Positions 1 to 8,966 of a stretch of DNA of 64,000 nucleotides are shown here, one piece after another. The notes beneath the pieces were generated by a model that was given only the letters and a program-made list of their open reading frames with translations, ran no database searches and was not told the DNA's origin. The stretch is taken from NCBI GenBank assembly GCA_021808195.1, contig JAKBCE010000009.1:1-64000 (forward strand), given 5' to 3'. Source of the stretch: Pseudomonadota bacterium (GTDB lineage Bacteria; Pseudomonadota; Gammaproteobacteria; Steroidobacterales; Steroidobacteraceae). Each line of letters starts with the position of its first letter. Position 1 is the first letter of the stretch. Made by a program: the position numbers and the translations under genes.

Positions 1-79
1 ATCAGCCGATTCTTGCGCTTACGATGCGCTTACCTGAGAGCAGCGTTTCAGAGGCGACGCCGTATCTTTTTGATTTGAT

Positions 80-156
80 TGGTGGAAAGGGAGGGACTCG
101 AACCCTCGACCCCGGCATTATGAGTGCCGTGCTCTAACCAGCTGAGCTACCTTTCC
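80..156 (-). tRNA. tRNA-Met (CAT anticodon, elongator type)
   Basis: Read on the minus strand this folds as a full cloverleaf. It has a 7-bp acceptor stem (GGAAAGG/CCTTTCC), a D-arm GCTC...GAGC, an anticodon arm CGGCA-CTCATAA-TGCCG with anticodon CAT, and a T-arm GAGGG-TTCGAGT-CCCTC. The 3' CCA is encoded. The loop CTCATAA is identical to the elongator tRNA-Met loop of enterics. A lysidine-modified tRNA-Ile(CAT) is the only real alternative. It lies downstream of ychF, as in Pseudomonas-type gene order. Confidence 0.93.
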
Positions 157-247
157 ACGGGTCCCATGACGTCGCCCCGGGTGCCGCTGCGACCGTCCTG
201 CTGAAGGGGGGCGCATTGTCGGCGGGGGATGGCGGCAGTGTCAACCG

Positions 248-1342
248 CTAGACATTGAAGCGGAAGTGGACCACGTCCCCTTCATGCATCACGTAATCCT
301 TGCCTTCCAAGCGCAATTTGCCTGCTTCACGGGCTCCGGCCTCTCCCCGGCAAGCAATGAAATCAGCATATCCGATGACCTCAGCTCGTATAAATCCGCG
401 CTCGAAATCCGTGTGGATGACTCCCGCGGCCTGCGGTGCGGTTGCCCCGACCGATACCGTCCAGGCCCGGACCTCTTTCTCGCCCGCCGTAAAGTAGGTC
501 TGTAGTCCGAGCAATCGGTAGCCAGCGCGAATCACCCGATCGAGTCCCGGCTCCTGAAGGCCAAGTTCCGCCAGAAAGCCGGCCCGGTCGGCCGCATCCA
601 GCTGCGCGATCTCCGCTTCGATGGCCGCGCAGACCGCCACCGTAACCGCCCCTTCAGCCTCCGCGCGCTGCTCCACCGCCGTGAGCAAACGGTTGTGTGC
701 GAAGCCCCCTTCAGCTACGTTCGCGACGTACATCACGGGCTTCGCCGTCAGCAACTGCAGTTCGCGCAGATCGCGCGCCTCCTCAGGGGAGAGGGGCATC
801 GCCCGTACCGGCTTAACCTGATCGAGGTGCGCTTTCACCCGCTCGAGCAGCGCCTTCTTGCGTAGCGCTTCCTTGTCGCCGCTCTTGGCCGCTTTTGCAG
901 CCCGATCCAGGCCCTTGTCCACCGTCGCGAGATCTGCAAGCGCCAGCTCGGTATCAATCACCTCGATGTCGCTCAGGGGATCGACCTTGCCGGCAACGTG
1001 CACGATGTCCGAACTCTCAAAGCACCGAACCACGTGTGCAATCGCATCGACTTCGCGAATGTGCGAGAGAAACTGATTTCCGAGCCCCTCGCCCTTGGAG
1101 GCGCCAGCCACGAGCCCCGCAATATCCACGAATTCGACGGTGGCCGGTACGATACGCTCGGGATGGACGATTTCCGACAATGCAGCGAGGCGCACATCCG
1201 GCACCGGCACCATGCCCACATTCGGATCAATAGTGCAGAACGGATAATTGGCCGCCGCAGCGTTCTGCGCCTGGGTAAGCGCATTGAACAGCGTCGACTT
1301 GCCAACATTCGGCAATCCCACGATGCCGCAGCGGATAGCCAT
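248..1342 (-). CDS. ychF: Redox-regulated ATPase YchF (OLA1 family)
   Basis: A 364-residue P-loop NTPase of the Obg/OLA1 family; members bind ATP rather than GTP, associate with ribosomes and take part in stress responses. The N-terminal Walker [10 protein letters not shown] is at about residues 9-17, followed by a DIAGLV switch region. A coiled-coil insertion lies around 120-190. The C-terminal TGS domain ends with the typical [12 protein letters not shown]. The length matches E. coli YchF (363 aa). It follows pth with a 26-bp gap on the same strand, the common gammaproteobacterial pair. Confidence 0.97.
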   Translation of the reverse strand: MAIRCGIVGLPNVGKSTLFNALTQAQNAAAANYPFCTIDPNVGMVPVPDVRLAALSEIVHPERIVPATVEFVDIAGLVAGASKGEGLGNQFLSHIREVDAIAHVVRCFESSDIVHVAGKVDPLSDIEVIDTELALADLATVDKGLDRAAKAAKSGDKEALRKKALLERVKAHLDQVKPVRAMPLSPEEARDLRELQLLTAKPVMYVANVAEGGFAHNRLLTAVEQRAEAEGAVTVAVCAAIEAEIAQLDAADRAGFLAELGLQEPGLDRVIRAGYRLLGLQTYFTAGEKEVRAWTVSVGATAPQAAGVIHTDFERGFIRAEVIGYADFIACRGEAGAREAGKLRLEGKDYVMHEGDVVHFRFNV

Positions 1343-1368
1343 GTCTCAAACTCCTGAGGTATCGTGGA

Positions 1369-1977
1369 TCAAGCAGGCCGGCCGGCCGATGCCGGAGCGG
1401 TCCGTGAATGCAGCTGATTCATCGCCTTCTGTGCGCCCTCGGTCAGCATCACCGGCAACACATCGGCGGCCGCGCTGAGCGCATCCTCGATCAGACCTGA
1501 CTCGGCTGCCATCGGCCGGCCGAGCACGTAATTCAACACGGCGTCGCGCTCACCCGGGTGCCCAATCCCGATGCGCAGGCGCCAGAATGACTCGCCGATC
1601 TTGGCCATGATGTCGCGCAGGCCATTGTGGCCCCCGGCCCCGCCGCCGTGCTTCAGACGGACCAGACCTGGCGGGAAATCGAGTTCATCGTGCGCCACCA
1701 ACACCGCTTCGGCCGAGATCTTGTAGAACGATGCCAAGCTCTGCACCGCGGTGCCGCTCAGGTTCATGTAGGTCATGGGCTTGAGCAACCACAGTTCCTG
1801 CTCGGCGATGCGCGCGCGCGCCAGTTCGCCCTGGTGGCGGGATTCCGCGCGCAGGCTCGCGCCAGCCCGACGGGCCAGTTCGTCGATGAACCCAAAGCCG
1901 GCGTTGTGCCGGGTGCGGGCATAGGTGGGGCCCGGATTACCGAGCCCCACCACGAGCCTGATCGGCGTTCCCGACAT
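1369..1977 (-). CDS. pth: Peptidyl-tRNA hydrolase
   Basis: A 202-residue cytoplasmic enzyme that cleaves the ester bond of peptidyl-tRNAs released by stalled ribosomes and recycles the tRNA. The N-terminus has the family signature VVGLGNPGPxYxxTRHNAGF with the catalytic His in RHNAGF. KPMTYMNLSG and HDELD (catalytic Asp) follow, then the GGGAGGHNGL loop. The Ala/Pro-rich C-terminal 15 residues are extra. It lies 9 bp after rplY and is almost certainly co-transcribed with it. Confidence 0.97.
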   Translation of the reverse strand: MSGTPIRLVVGLGNPGPTYARTRHNAGFGFIDELARRAGASLRAESRHQGELARARIAEQELWLLKPMTYMNLSGTAVQSLASFYKISAEAVLVAHDELDFPPGLVRLKHGGGAGGHNGLRDIMAKIGESFWRLRIGIGHPGERDAVLNYVLGRPMAAESGLIEDALSAAADVLPVMLTEGAQKAMNQLHSRTAPASAGRPA

Positions 1978-1986
1978 CGCGGGCGG

Positions 1987-2697
1987 TTACTTCTTGCCGC
2001 CTTCCTTTTTCGCTTCGCCCTTGCCAGCTTCCGCTGCGGCAGGAGCCGCACCGGCGGCACCCGCTGGCGCAGCACCCTCGGCCGGCGTCGCAGCCGCGGC
2101 CTCGGCCGTCGGCTCGGGCTCGGCAACGCGTGGGCTGTGGATCGAGACGACCGGCGCATTGCGATGTGCCAGATGCGGGATGGTCACACCGGAGGGCAGG
2201 GGAATGTCCGCCAGGAACTTCGTCTCGTTGATGTTCATCTCCGAGAGGTCGAGTTCCAGGAACTCCGGCAGATCCTTCGGCAGGCAGGTGATTTCCACGT
2301 CGGCCATCATGTGGGATACCACCCCGCCTTGAGTCTTCACGCCGGGACTCGCGGCCTCGCCCTTGAAGTGGATCGGCAAGTGCAGCCGGATCGGCTCATT
2401 TTCCACCACACGCTGCAGATCGAGATGCACCACCTGGTTCTTGGCCGGATGCATCTGCACGTCCTTGACGATCGCCGGTTGCGCGCGATCACCGATCTGC
2501 AGCTGCACAATCGAGGAATAGAACCGCTCGTCTTCGATCACGAGAAGCAGTTTGTGATGCTCGACTGCAAGCGATTCGGCCTCGTTATGACCGCCGTACA
2601 AAATGGCGGGAACCTTGCCAGTGCGACGCAGGCGGCGGCTCGCACCTTTGCCTTGCATCTCACGCGGCTCCGCGCTGAAGTTGAATCCAATACGCAT
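1987..2697 (-). CDS. rplY: 50S ribosomal protein L25 / general stress protein Ctc
   Basis: A 236-residue long-form L25 (CTC type). The N-terminal 5S-rRNA-binding L25 domain (about 1-95) contains GKGASRRLRRTGKVPAILYG. It is followed by the TL5/CTC beta domain (about 96-190) and a low-complexity Ala/Glu/Lys tail. The start MRIGFNF was chosen because it aligns with family N-termini and has GGAGAG seven bases upstream. The reading frame stays open further upstream, but that stretch looks non-coding. It lies between prs and pth on the same strand. Confidence 0.95.
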   Translation of the reverse strand: MRIGFNFSAEPREMQGKGASRRLRRTGKVPAILYGGHNEAESLAVEHHKLLLVIEDERFYSSIVQLQIGDRAQPAIVKDVQMHPAKNQVVHLDLQRVVENEPIRLHLPIHFKGEAASPGVKTQGGVVSHMMADVEITCLPKDLPEFLELDLSEMNINETKFLADIPLPSGVTIPHLAHRNAPVVSIHSPRVAEPEPTAEAAAATPAEGAAPAGAAGAAPAAAEAGKGEAKKEGGKK

Positions 2698-2758
2698 GAT
2701 ACTCTCCAAGCTACGATGACAACGCGCCCTGACCCGCGACCAGGCCAAGACGCACCGG

Positions 2759-2790
2759 AAAAAAGCAGCACGTCGCCCGCACGGGCGACG
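2759..2790 (-). terminator. Candidate hairpin terminator/attenuator after prs
   Basis: Two bases after the prs stop codon, the minus strand can form a perfect 8-bp stem CGTCGCCC-GTGC-GGGCGACG. A run of six Ts follows after a TGCTGC spacer. The six-base gap between stem and T-run is longer than ideal, so it may be a partial terminator that lowers read-through into rplY rather than a full stop. Confidence 0.45.
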
Positions 2791-2792
2791 CG

Positions 2793-3749
2793 TCAATCCA
2801 CATACAGCGAGCTGACCGACTCCTCGTCGCGAATGCGGCGGATCGTCTCGGCGAGCAGCGCAGCAACCGACAGCTGACGGATGCGCTTGCATGCACGTGC
2901 AGCGTCCGACAATGGAATGGTGTCTGTGACGACCAACTCATCAAGTACCGAGGTCGAGATGCGATTCACCGCCTCACCCGAAAGCACGGCGTGGGTGATG
3001 TAGGCCACCACTTTGACCGCACCCTCCTCCTTCAGTGCCTTGGCGGCCTGACAAAGGGTGCCAGCCGTGTCGATCATGTCGTCGACCAGCACGCACACCT
3101 TGCCGCGGATGTCGCCGATGATGTTCATTACCTTCGACTCGTTCGGGCGAGGCCGGCGCTTGTCGATGATGGCGAGGTCCGCATCGTCGAGACGTTTGGC
3201 GAACGCGCGCGCGCGCACGACGCCACCGACGTCAGGAGATACGATCACCACGTTATGGTAGGCCTGCTTCCAGGCGTCACCCAGCAAAACCGGCGAGGCG
3301 TACACGTTGTCGACCGGGATGTCAAAGAATCCCTGAATCTGATCCGCGTGCAGATCGATCGTCAGCAGCCGGTTGACCCCCGCGATCGACAACATGTTGG
3401 CGACCAGCCGGGCGGTGATCGCCGAACGGGTGGCGCGTGGCCGTCGGTCCTGACGCGCATAGCCGAAATACGGCACCACCGCAGTGATGCGAGCCGCCGA
3501 GGCGCGCCGGCAGGCGTCTACCATCACCAACAGCTCCATGAGCATGTCGTTGGTCGGCGGACAGGTCGGCTGCAGGATGAACACGTCGCGGCCGCGCACA
3601 TTCTCCATCAGCTCGACGTTGATTTCCCCGTCGCTGAATCGGCCGACATAGGCTCGCCCAAGCCGCGTCTGCAAATGGCGCGCGATGTCGGTCGCGAGCC
3701 CCGGATTGGCATTGCCGGCAAACAGAGCCAGCACATCGCTCGTGCTCAT
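2793..3749 (-). CDS. prs: Ribose-phosphate pyrophosphokinase
   Basis: A 318-residue class I PRPP synthetase that makes phosphoribosyl pyrophosphate from ribose-5-phosphate and ATP for nucleotide, His, Trp and NAD synthesis. Visible motifs are the flexible-loop/ATP region YARQDRRPR, the PRPP-binding loop [12 protein letters not shown] (about 219-230) and the metal-binding [11 protein letters not shown]. Length and C-terminus (SSLYVD) match the family. It stands between tRNA-Gln and rplY, the Pseudomonas-like arrangement. Confidence 0.97.
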   Translation of the reverse strand: MSTSDVLALFAGNANPGLATDIARHLQTRLGRAYVGRFSDGEINVELMENVRGRDVFILQPTCPPTNDMLMELLVMVDACRRASAARITAVVPYFGYARQDRRPRATRSAITARLVANMLSIAGVNRLLTIDLHADQIQGFFDIPVDNVYASPVLLGDAWKQAYHNVVIVSPDVGGVVRARAFAKRLDDADLAIIDKRRPRPNESKVMNIIGDIRGKVCVLVDDMIDTAGTLCQAAKALKEEGAVKVVAYITHAVLSGEAVNRISTSVLDELVVTDTIPLSDAARACKRIRQLSVAALLAETIRRIRDEESVSSLYVD

Positions 3750-3808
3750 GAATACGCTACATTAGATACAAGTCACAGCGCCGCGGCTCACTGCCGTCCA
3801 CAAGGATC

Positions 3809-3883
3809 TGGCTGGGGTGGAAGGATTCGAACCTCCGAATGGCGGGATCAAAACCCGCTGCCTTACCACTTGGCGACACCCCA
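3809..3883 (-). tRNA. tRNA-Gln (TTG anticodon)
   Basis: Full cloverleaf on the minus strand. The acceptor stem is TGGGGTG/CACCCCA, which carries the weak first pair typical of tRNA-Gln. The anticodon arm GCGGG-TTTTGAT-CCCGC has anticodon TTG, the T-arm is GGAGG-TTCGAAT-CCTTC, and the 3' CCA is encoded. It lies between ispE and prs. A gatCAB operon in the same window could make glutaminylated or asparaginylated tRNA by amidation, though which tRNA it serves cannot be read from this sequence. Confidence 0.95.
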
Positions 3884-4003
3884 GCAAAACAAACACCATC
3901 TCACCGCTCGCGCGCACCATTGAGTGCGTGCTGCGCCCTCCGTGCGGCTGACCAGACTGCGATCCGGCCATCCCGCCGGGTATGCCGGCGCCGTCGCGCC
4001 ACC

Positions 4004-4852
4004 TCAATTTTGCGCGAGCAGCGCATGCAGCGGGGAGACGTTCACTCCCCGAGCGACGAAACTGCGCCACCTCGACGGAACGCGCGCCGCAATCTGCTCG
4101 GCCTCACCACGGCTCGCCACCGAAGCGAACAGACACGAGCCGGTCCCGGTCAGGCGAGCCGGCGCATAGTGCGCCAGCCAGTCGAGCGCCTCGGCCACTT
4201 CCGGCCATCTGGCGCGCACCACTGGCTCACAGTCATTGCGTCCACCCGACTCGAAAAAGGCGCGTATTGTGATGACGGGGGAATTTCGTGTCAATTCAGG
4301 GCTCTGGAACACGTCCCGAGTCGGCACGCTGACGCCCGGCCGCAGCACGACGAACCAGCGCTCCGGCAACGTGACCGGCTCCAGCCGTTCGCCCACGCCC
4401 TCCGCCCACGCCGTAAAACCTCTAACGAATACAGGCACATCCGCGCCGAGCGGCAACCCGAGCTCGGCGAGTGCATCGAGTGGCAGCCCGCAACCCCACA
4501 GGCGGTTGAGCGCAAGCAGGGTCGTGGCCGCGTCGGTGCTTCCTCCGCCCAGGCCCCCGCCGATGGGGATACGCTTGACGACCCGGATCGAGGCCCCAAG
4601 CCGCACCCCGGTAGCCGACTGCAGCGCCCGCGCGGCGCGTACCGTCAGGTCCTGCTCGGCGGGCACCTCGGGCGGACCGGCCGGTCGATCGATCTGCCCA
4701 TCCGCGCGCACCGCGATCGCCACCGTATCGCACAAGTCGATGATTTGGAACAGCGTTTGCAGCTCGTGGTAGCCATCGGCCCGCCGGCCGGTCACGTGCA
4801 GGAACAGATTGAGCTTCGCGGGGGCCGGCCAGAGGCTCTCTGGCGCACTCAT
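4004..4852 (-). CDS. ispE: 4-diphosphocytidyl-2-C-methyl-D-erythritol kinase
   Basis: A 282-residue GHMP-family kinase. It phosphorylates CDP-ME on the 2-hydroxyl in the MEP (non-mevalonate) isoprenoid pathway. The N-terminus PAPAKLNLFLHVTGRRxDGYHELQT holds the catalytic Lys/Asp region, and PIGGGLGGGSTDAA (around residue 100) is the GHMP ATP-binding loop. The C-terminal TGTGSCLFA-like stretch is the third conserved motif. The start was chosen at 4852 because its ATG overlaps the lolB stop as ATGA, and the length then equals E. coli IspE (283 aa). Confidence 0.96.
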   Translation of the reverse strand: MSAPESLWPAPAKLNLFLHVTGRRADGYHELQTLFQIIDLCDTVAIAVRADGQIDRPAGPPEVPAEQDLTVRAARALQSATGVRLGASIRVVKRIPIGGGLGGGSTDAATTLLALNRLWGCGLPLDALAELGLPLGADVPVFVRGFTAWAEGVGERLEPVTLPERWFVVLRPGVSVPTRDVFQSPELTRNSPVITIRAFFESGGRNDCEPVVRARWPEVAEALDWLAHYAPARLTGTGSCLFASVASRGEAEQIAARVPSRWRSFVARGVNVSPLHALLAQN

Positions 4853-5481
4853 TGCAGATGCCATGCGTCCACCACCATGCGCAGTCGCACTGCCGCCCGC
4901 TTCACGGTGAGCAGCCTCGGCAGCCACTCGACCCCGACCGGAGTGTAGGCGCGATACTCAATCGACCACCCCGCCTGCTTGAGCCGCGAGAGACGCTGGC
5001 TCGCATCGACCGTGAGGCTCGCCGGCAGTGACGGATCAGGCACTCCAAGGATCCAGTAGCGCAGGCTCGCGAGTGGCGGATCGAACCCGAGCTGTCGCTC
5101 GAGCACCGCACGCGCAGCGGTATTGCCAAGGTGCTGACCTCTTGCGGTGAGAACGCTGAGGGCTCCGCCCGCGTCGCTCACCTCGGTCGCACCCGCGCCG
5201 AACGGCCCGCTCAGCACCATCCGGGTTCGCGTGCCGCGCTGCGCCCAGCGCAGGTCGGCATTGAATCCCTGCTGACCGACTGCAACGGCTACCCGGCCGC
5301 TCAGCTGAAATCGCTGCAGTGCCTGCAGCAGCGGGCGCCTGACGCTCCATGCGGTGATCGGCGCCGGCGGCACCGGAACGCTCTGGCAGGCGCTGAGCGC
5401 AAGGGCGGTGAGGACAGCGAGCGCGCCAGGCGCAGCGATATGGCGTACGGCTCGCGCCCTGGAGGCGGCATGGATCGGCAT
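4849..5481 (-). CDS. lolB: Outer-membrane lipoprotein receptor LolB
   Basis: A 210-residue lipoprotein that accepts lipoproteins from LolA and inserts them into the inner leaflet of the outer membrane. The signal peptide ends in the lipobox LSAC, with the modified Cys at residue 32. The mature part matches LolB (RFQLSGRVAV..., then FGAGATEV, and the C-terminal VEWLPRLLTVKR). The reading frame continues far upstream, but the lipoprotein signal fixes the start at 5481. A -10-like TATAGT lies only eight bases before the ATG, so a very short leader is possible. It is translationally coupled to ispE. Confidence 0.94.
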   Translation of the reverse strand: MPIHAASRARAVRHIAAPGALAVLTALALSACQSVPVPPAPITAWSVRRPLLQALQRFQLSGRVAVAVGQQGFNADLRWAQRGTRTRMVLSGPFGAGATEVSDAGGALSVLTARGQHLGNTAARAVLERQLGFDPPLASLRYWILGVPDPSLPASLTVDASQRLSRLKQAGWSIEYRAYTPVGVEWLPRLLTVKRAAVRLRMVVDAWHLQ

Positions 5482-5583
5482 GGGCGGCACTATATCGCAG
5501 CTCGGCCTGCCGACTGCGTCGAGGGCGCCTTGTCGGGCAGGCGGCGATCCCGGAGAATGCCGCGCCCCGACAGATCCTGAACC

Positions 5584-6666
5584 ATGAAGGACTCCATCCG
5601 CCAACGGCTTGAGAAGCTTCACGACCGCTTCGAGGAAGTCGGACGGCTGCTCGCCTCCCCCGACCTCGACGGCGGCTCGGTGCAATTCCGGGAGCTGTCG
5701 GTCGAATATGCCCGACTGCAGCCGCTGGCGCAGCAGCTGGATGCCTACCGCGCGCTCGAGCACGACCTGGCGGCTGCGCGCGAGATGCTCGCGGATGCCG
5801 AGGCGGACATGCGTGCCCTCGGCGCGGAGGAGCAGAGCCGCCTGAGCGCGGCACTGACGGCAAGCGAAGCGGGCCTGAACGCACTGCTGCTGCCGGAAGA
5901 TCCGCGCGACGAGAAGAACATCTTCCTCGAGATCCGCGCCGGCACCGGTGGCGACGAGGCGGCGCTGTTCGCCGGAGACTTGTTCCGGATGTACGCGCGC
6001 TATGCAGAGGCCAAGGGCTTTGCGGTCGAGGTGCTCAGCGACAATCCGGGCGAGCACGGGGGCTACAAGGAGATCATCAGTCGCATCGTCGGGCACGGCG
6101 CCTTCTCGCGCCTGAAGTTCGAGTCTGGCACGCACCGGGTGCAACGCGTACCGGCCACCGAGGCGCAGGGACGCATTCACACCTCGGCCTGCACGGTGGC
6201 CATTCTGCCCGAGCTCGACGCCATCTCGAGCATTGAGATCAATCCGGCGGACCTGCGCATCGACACCTACCGCTCCTCAGGTGCCGGCGGCCAGCACGTG
6301 AACAAGACCGACTCGGCGGTACGCATTACGCATCTGCCGAGCGGAATCGTGGTGGAGTGCCAGGATGAGCGCTCGCAGCACAAGAACCGCTCACGCGCGC
6401 TCGCCCTGCTGCAGGCGCGACTGCTCGCCGCGGAACAGGAAAAGCAGGCGAGCGCCCAAGCACAATCCCGCCGCCTGCAGGTCGGCAGCGGCGATCGCTC
6501 CGAGCGGATCCGCACGTACAACTTTCCGCAAGGCCGGGTCACCGATCACCGCATCAATCTCACGCTGTACAAGCTGGCACAGATCATGAACGGCGAACTC
6601 GACGAACTGCTCGATGCACTCGCGCACGAGCACCAGGCCGAACTGCTCGCCGAAATCGAGGCCTGA
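5584..6666 (+). CDS. prfA: Peptide chain release factor 1
   Basis: A 360-residue class I release factor that reads UAG and UAA and triggers peptidyl-tRNA hydrolysis. The stop-codon-reading tripeptide PAT is in [14 protein letters not shown], and the catalytic GGQ is at residues 235-237. The length equals E. coli RF1. It is divergent from lolB with a 102-bp gap. No Shine-Dalgarno sequence is evident before the ATG. In most relatives hemA sits immediately upstream in the same operon; here it does not. Confidence 0.97.
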   Translation: MKDSIRQRLEKLHDRFEEVGRLLASPDLDGGSVQFRELSVEYARLQPLAQQLDAYRALEHDLAAAREMLADAEADMRALGAEEQSRLSAALTASEAGLNALLLPEDPRDEKNIFLEIRAGTGGDEAALFAGDLFRMYARYAEAKGFAVEVLSDNPGEHGGYKEIISRIVGHGAFSRLKFESGTHRVQRVPATEAQGRIHTSACTVAILPELDAISSIEINPADLRIDTYRSSGAGGQHVNKTDSAVRITHLPSGIVVECQDERSQHKNRSRALALLQARLLAAEQEKQASAQAQSRRLQVGSGDRSERIRTYNFPQGRVTDHRINLTLYKLAQIMNGELDELLDALAHEHQAELLAEIEA

Positions 6667-6675
6667 GCGGAGCAC

Positions 6676-7398
6676 TTAGCGCGGCGGGGTGCGCGCTTTC
6701 AGGTACGCCGGCCCGCCGAGGTCCTGCATCTGATGCAGCAGCCAACTCTGCCGCCAGCGCACGAACCGCGAGGGATCGGCCACGTGCCAGTGCACCGGAT
6801 CGGGCAGCACCGCGGCGAGCAGCGCCGCCTGCGGGGCGCTCAGGCGCACCGCAGGCTCATGAAAATACCGCTCCGAGGCAGCTTGCACGCCGAAAATGCC
6901 GTGCCCGAACTGCGCGATGTTGAGGTAGACCTCGAGCACTCGCTGTTTCGGCCACAACACATCGATCAGCACCGTCAAATACGCTTCGATCCCCTTGCGG
7001 ATCCAGCTCCGTCCGTCCCACAGAAACAAGTTCTTCGCCACCTGCTGCGTGATGGTGCTCGCCCCGCGCAGCCGCCCGCCGCGCTCGGCGGTGCGGATGG
7101 CCTGATCGATGGCGCGAAAATCAAAGCCGTGGTTGAACGGGAAGGTCTGATCCTCGGAGGCGACCGCGGCAAGACCCGCCAGCGGTGAGATCCGCCCATA
7201 GGCCACCCAGCGGTAGTCGGTCCGGTAGGCCCGCTGTCCGGCGTGCAGCGCGCGCCACTTCGCCTCGAGCATGAAGGCGCTGGTGAGCGGCGGCACCCAG
7301 CGCAACGCCAGCACCGGCAGCACGGTGAGCGCGAGCCAGGCCAGCGCCGCCCTGAGCAGCATCCGGCGCAACCAAGATCCCCACCGGCTCTTTGCCAT
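6676..7398 (-). CDS. mtgA: Monofunctional biosynthetic peptidoglycan glycosyltransferase
   Basis: A 240-residue single-pass inner-membrane GT51 enzyme that polymerises lipid II into glycan strands and has no transpeptidase domain. One TM helix lies at about 12-34. The GT51 motifs appear in order: EDQTFPFNHGFD (catalytic Glu), GASTITQQVAKNLFL, RKGIEAYLTVLID and EVYLNIAQFGHGIFGV. The length matches E. coli MtgA (242 aa). It is convergent with prfA, with only 9 bp between stop codons. Confidence 0.96.
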   Translation of the reverse strand: MAKSRWGSWLRRMLLRAALAWLALTVLPVLALRWVPPLTSAFMLEAKWRALHAGQRAYRTDYRWVAYGRISPLAGLAAVASEDQTFPFNHGFDFRAIDQAIRTAERGGRLRGASTITQQVAKNLFLWDGRSWIRKGIEAYLTVLIDVLWPKQRVLEVYLNIAQFGHGIFGVQAASERYFHEPAVRLSAPQAALLAAVLPDPVHWHVADPSRFVRWRQSWLLHQMQDLGGPAYLKARTPPR

Positions 7399-7591
7399 GG
7401 TCCGCTATCGATCAGTCCGGGGCGAGGCCGCAGCGCCGCGCGGTGAGCCGCCCTGGCGTGCGCGGGGCGGATCGGCCCGCGCACGCCCGACTGCGCGCAG
7501 CGCGGCTGCGCACCGGCTCGGCGCGTCTGCACGGCAAATTGCTCAAGCGCGTCTGACGATCACGGCGCGTGCAAGTACTTTGCCGCGCCGC

Positions 7592-8089
7592 TCACAGCCG
7601 CCGCGCCGAGACGATCACCACGTCCTCCAGGGGCGCATCCTGGTAGCCCTTACGTCGCCCGGTAGCGACCCCAGCAATGGCATCGATCGTCGGCATGCCT
7701 TCGCTCACCCGGCCGAATACTGCGTAGCCGAAGTCGCGCGCGCTGTGATCGAGGAAGGCATTATCGGCAAGGTTGACGAAGAACTGCGAGGTGGCGCTGT
7801 CGATGACGCTGGTGCGGGCCATCGACAATGTGCCGCGCAAGTTCTTCAGGCCATTCTTCGCCTCGTTGCGAATCGGCTCGCGCGTCTGCCGGTTGCGGAA
7901 TTCCGCATCGAGCCCGCCGCCTTGAATCACGAACCCCGGCACGATGCGATGGAAGATCGTGCCGTCGAAGAATTCCTCATCCACGTAGGTGAGAAAATTC
8001 TCCACGGTCAGCGGCGCCTCCTCAGGATAAAGCTCCACCGTGAAGCCGCCATGAGAGGTCTCGAATCGAATCAGCGATTTGTCGGCCAT
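7592..8089 (-). CDS. ppiB: Cyclophilin-type peptidyl-prolyl cis-trans isomerase (cytoplasmic)
   Basis: A 165-residue cyclophilin with no signal peptide, so most likely the cytoplasmic PpiB type (E. coli PpiB 164 aa). The catalytic FHRIVPGFVIQGGG holds the active-site Arg, and MARTSVIDSATSQFFVNLADNAFLD is the substrate-binding core. The start at 8089 has GGAGGG four bases upstream and overlaps the end of prmC by 19 bp, which implies translational coupling. The 193 bp between it and mtgA show no clear gene or strong signal. Confidence 0.94.
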   Translation of the reverse strand: MADKSLIRFETSHGGFTVELYPEEAPLTVENFLTYVDEEFFDGTIFHRIVPGFVIQGGGLDAEFRNRQTREPIRNEAKNGLKNLRGTLSMARTSVIDSATSQFFVNLADNAFLDHSARDFGYAVFGRVSEGMPTIDAIAGVATGRRKGYQDAPLEDVVIVSARRL

Positions 8090-8946
8090 TGGCCCTCCGT
8101 CATGCGCGCACGCCCCGCCAGATCGCGGTGCGTGCGCACTGTAACAAAGCCCCGCTCGGCAAGCTCGCCCGCCACGGCCGGTCCCTGTGTCGCGCCGTGC
8201 TCGAGCAGCAGCCAGCCGCCGGGCGCCAGATGTGCGGGCGCGGCGTGAATGATCGTGCGCAGGCAGGCGAGCGCATCGGCGCCGGGCGTCAGTGCCAGGC
8301 GAGGCTCATGGCCGAGCGCCTCGAGGGCCGGATCGTTCGCAGCAACGTACGGTGGATTGCTGATCAGCAGGTCGAACGGACCGGCGGGCAGCGCCTCGCA
8401 CCAGCTGCCAAGCGCAAAAGCGATGCGCCCGCCGGCGAGCGCCGCGGCGTTGGCCCGGGCGACGGCGAGGGCCTCGGCAGACAGATCCGTGGCGACAATC
8501 TGCCAGCTCGGGCGTTCGGTGGCGAGCGCGATTGCAATCGCTCCCGAACCGGTACCGAGATCTGCAATCCGCCCCTGCGCAGCGCCGCGCAGCAGCAATG
8601 CGCGCTCGATCAGCAGTTCGGTCTCGGGGCGCGGCACGAGCACCGCCGGACTCACCGCCAGCTCGAGTGTCCAGAACCCTTTGCGACCGAGCAGATAGGC
8701 AACCGGCTCACCGCTGGCTCGCCGTTCGATCAATTCGAGGAAGCGGCCGGCGCGCTCGGCATCCACGCCATCCTCGGGGTGGGAACGGATGCGCGCGCGC
8801 GTCACGCCCAGCGCCTCGGCGAGCAGCACTTCGGCGTCGAGCTGCGGACTGGCGTCACGCAGCGCAGCGGCGCGCAGGCGCTGCGCTGCCGCATCGCACA
8901 GTGCACCAAGGGTCTTCGCAGCGGACTGAATGGCGATTCGAGTCAT
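8071..8946 (-). CDS. prmC: Release-factor glutamine N5-methyltransferase
   Basis: A 291-residue SAM-dependent enzyme that methylates the Gln of the GGQ motif in RF1 and RF2. The N-terminal helical domain (about 1-85) contains GEPVAYLLGRKGFW. The Rossmann domain has the SAM motif IADLGTGSGAIAIALA and the catalytic NPPY in LLISNPPYVAAND. The start MTRIAIQ was chosen over upstream in-frame codons for its alignment with family N-termini. It is not adjacent to prfA, its usual partner, but 1.4 kb away on the other strand. Confidence 0.95.
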   Translation of the reverse strand: MTRIAIQSAAKTLGALCDAAAQRLRAAALRDASPQLDAEVLLAEALGVTRARIRSHPEDGVDAERAGRFLELIERRASGEPVAYLLGRKGFWTLELAVSPAVLVPRPETELLIERALLLRGAAQGRIADLGTGSGAIAIALATERPSWQIVATDLSAEALAVARANAAALAGGRIAFALGSWCEALPAGPFDLLISNPPYVAANDPALEALGHEPRLALTPGADALACLRTIIHAAPAHLAPGGWLLLEHGATQGPAVAGELAERGFVTVRTHRDLAGRARMTEGQWPTNR

Positions 8947-8966
8947 GAGACAGTTATGATTGGCTG

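Noticed and set aside
1..79. A possible gene or terminator left of tRNA-Met
   Set aside because: Only 79 bases are visible and they show no open frame with coding character, hairpin or T-run that I can support.
4849..6180. A 443-codon extension of lolB across the start of prfA
   Set aside because: The lipoprotein signal peptide with its lipobox marks the true start at 5481; the rest is antisense to prfA.
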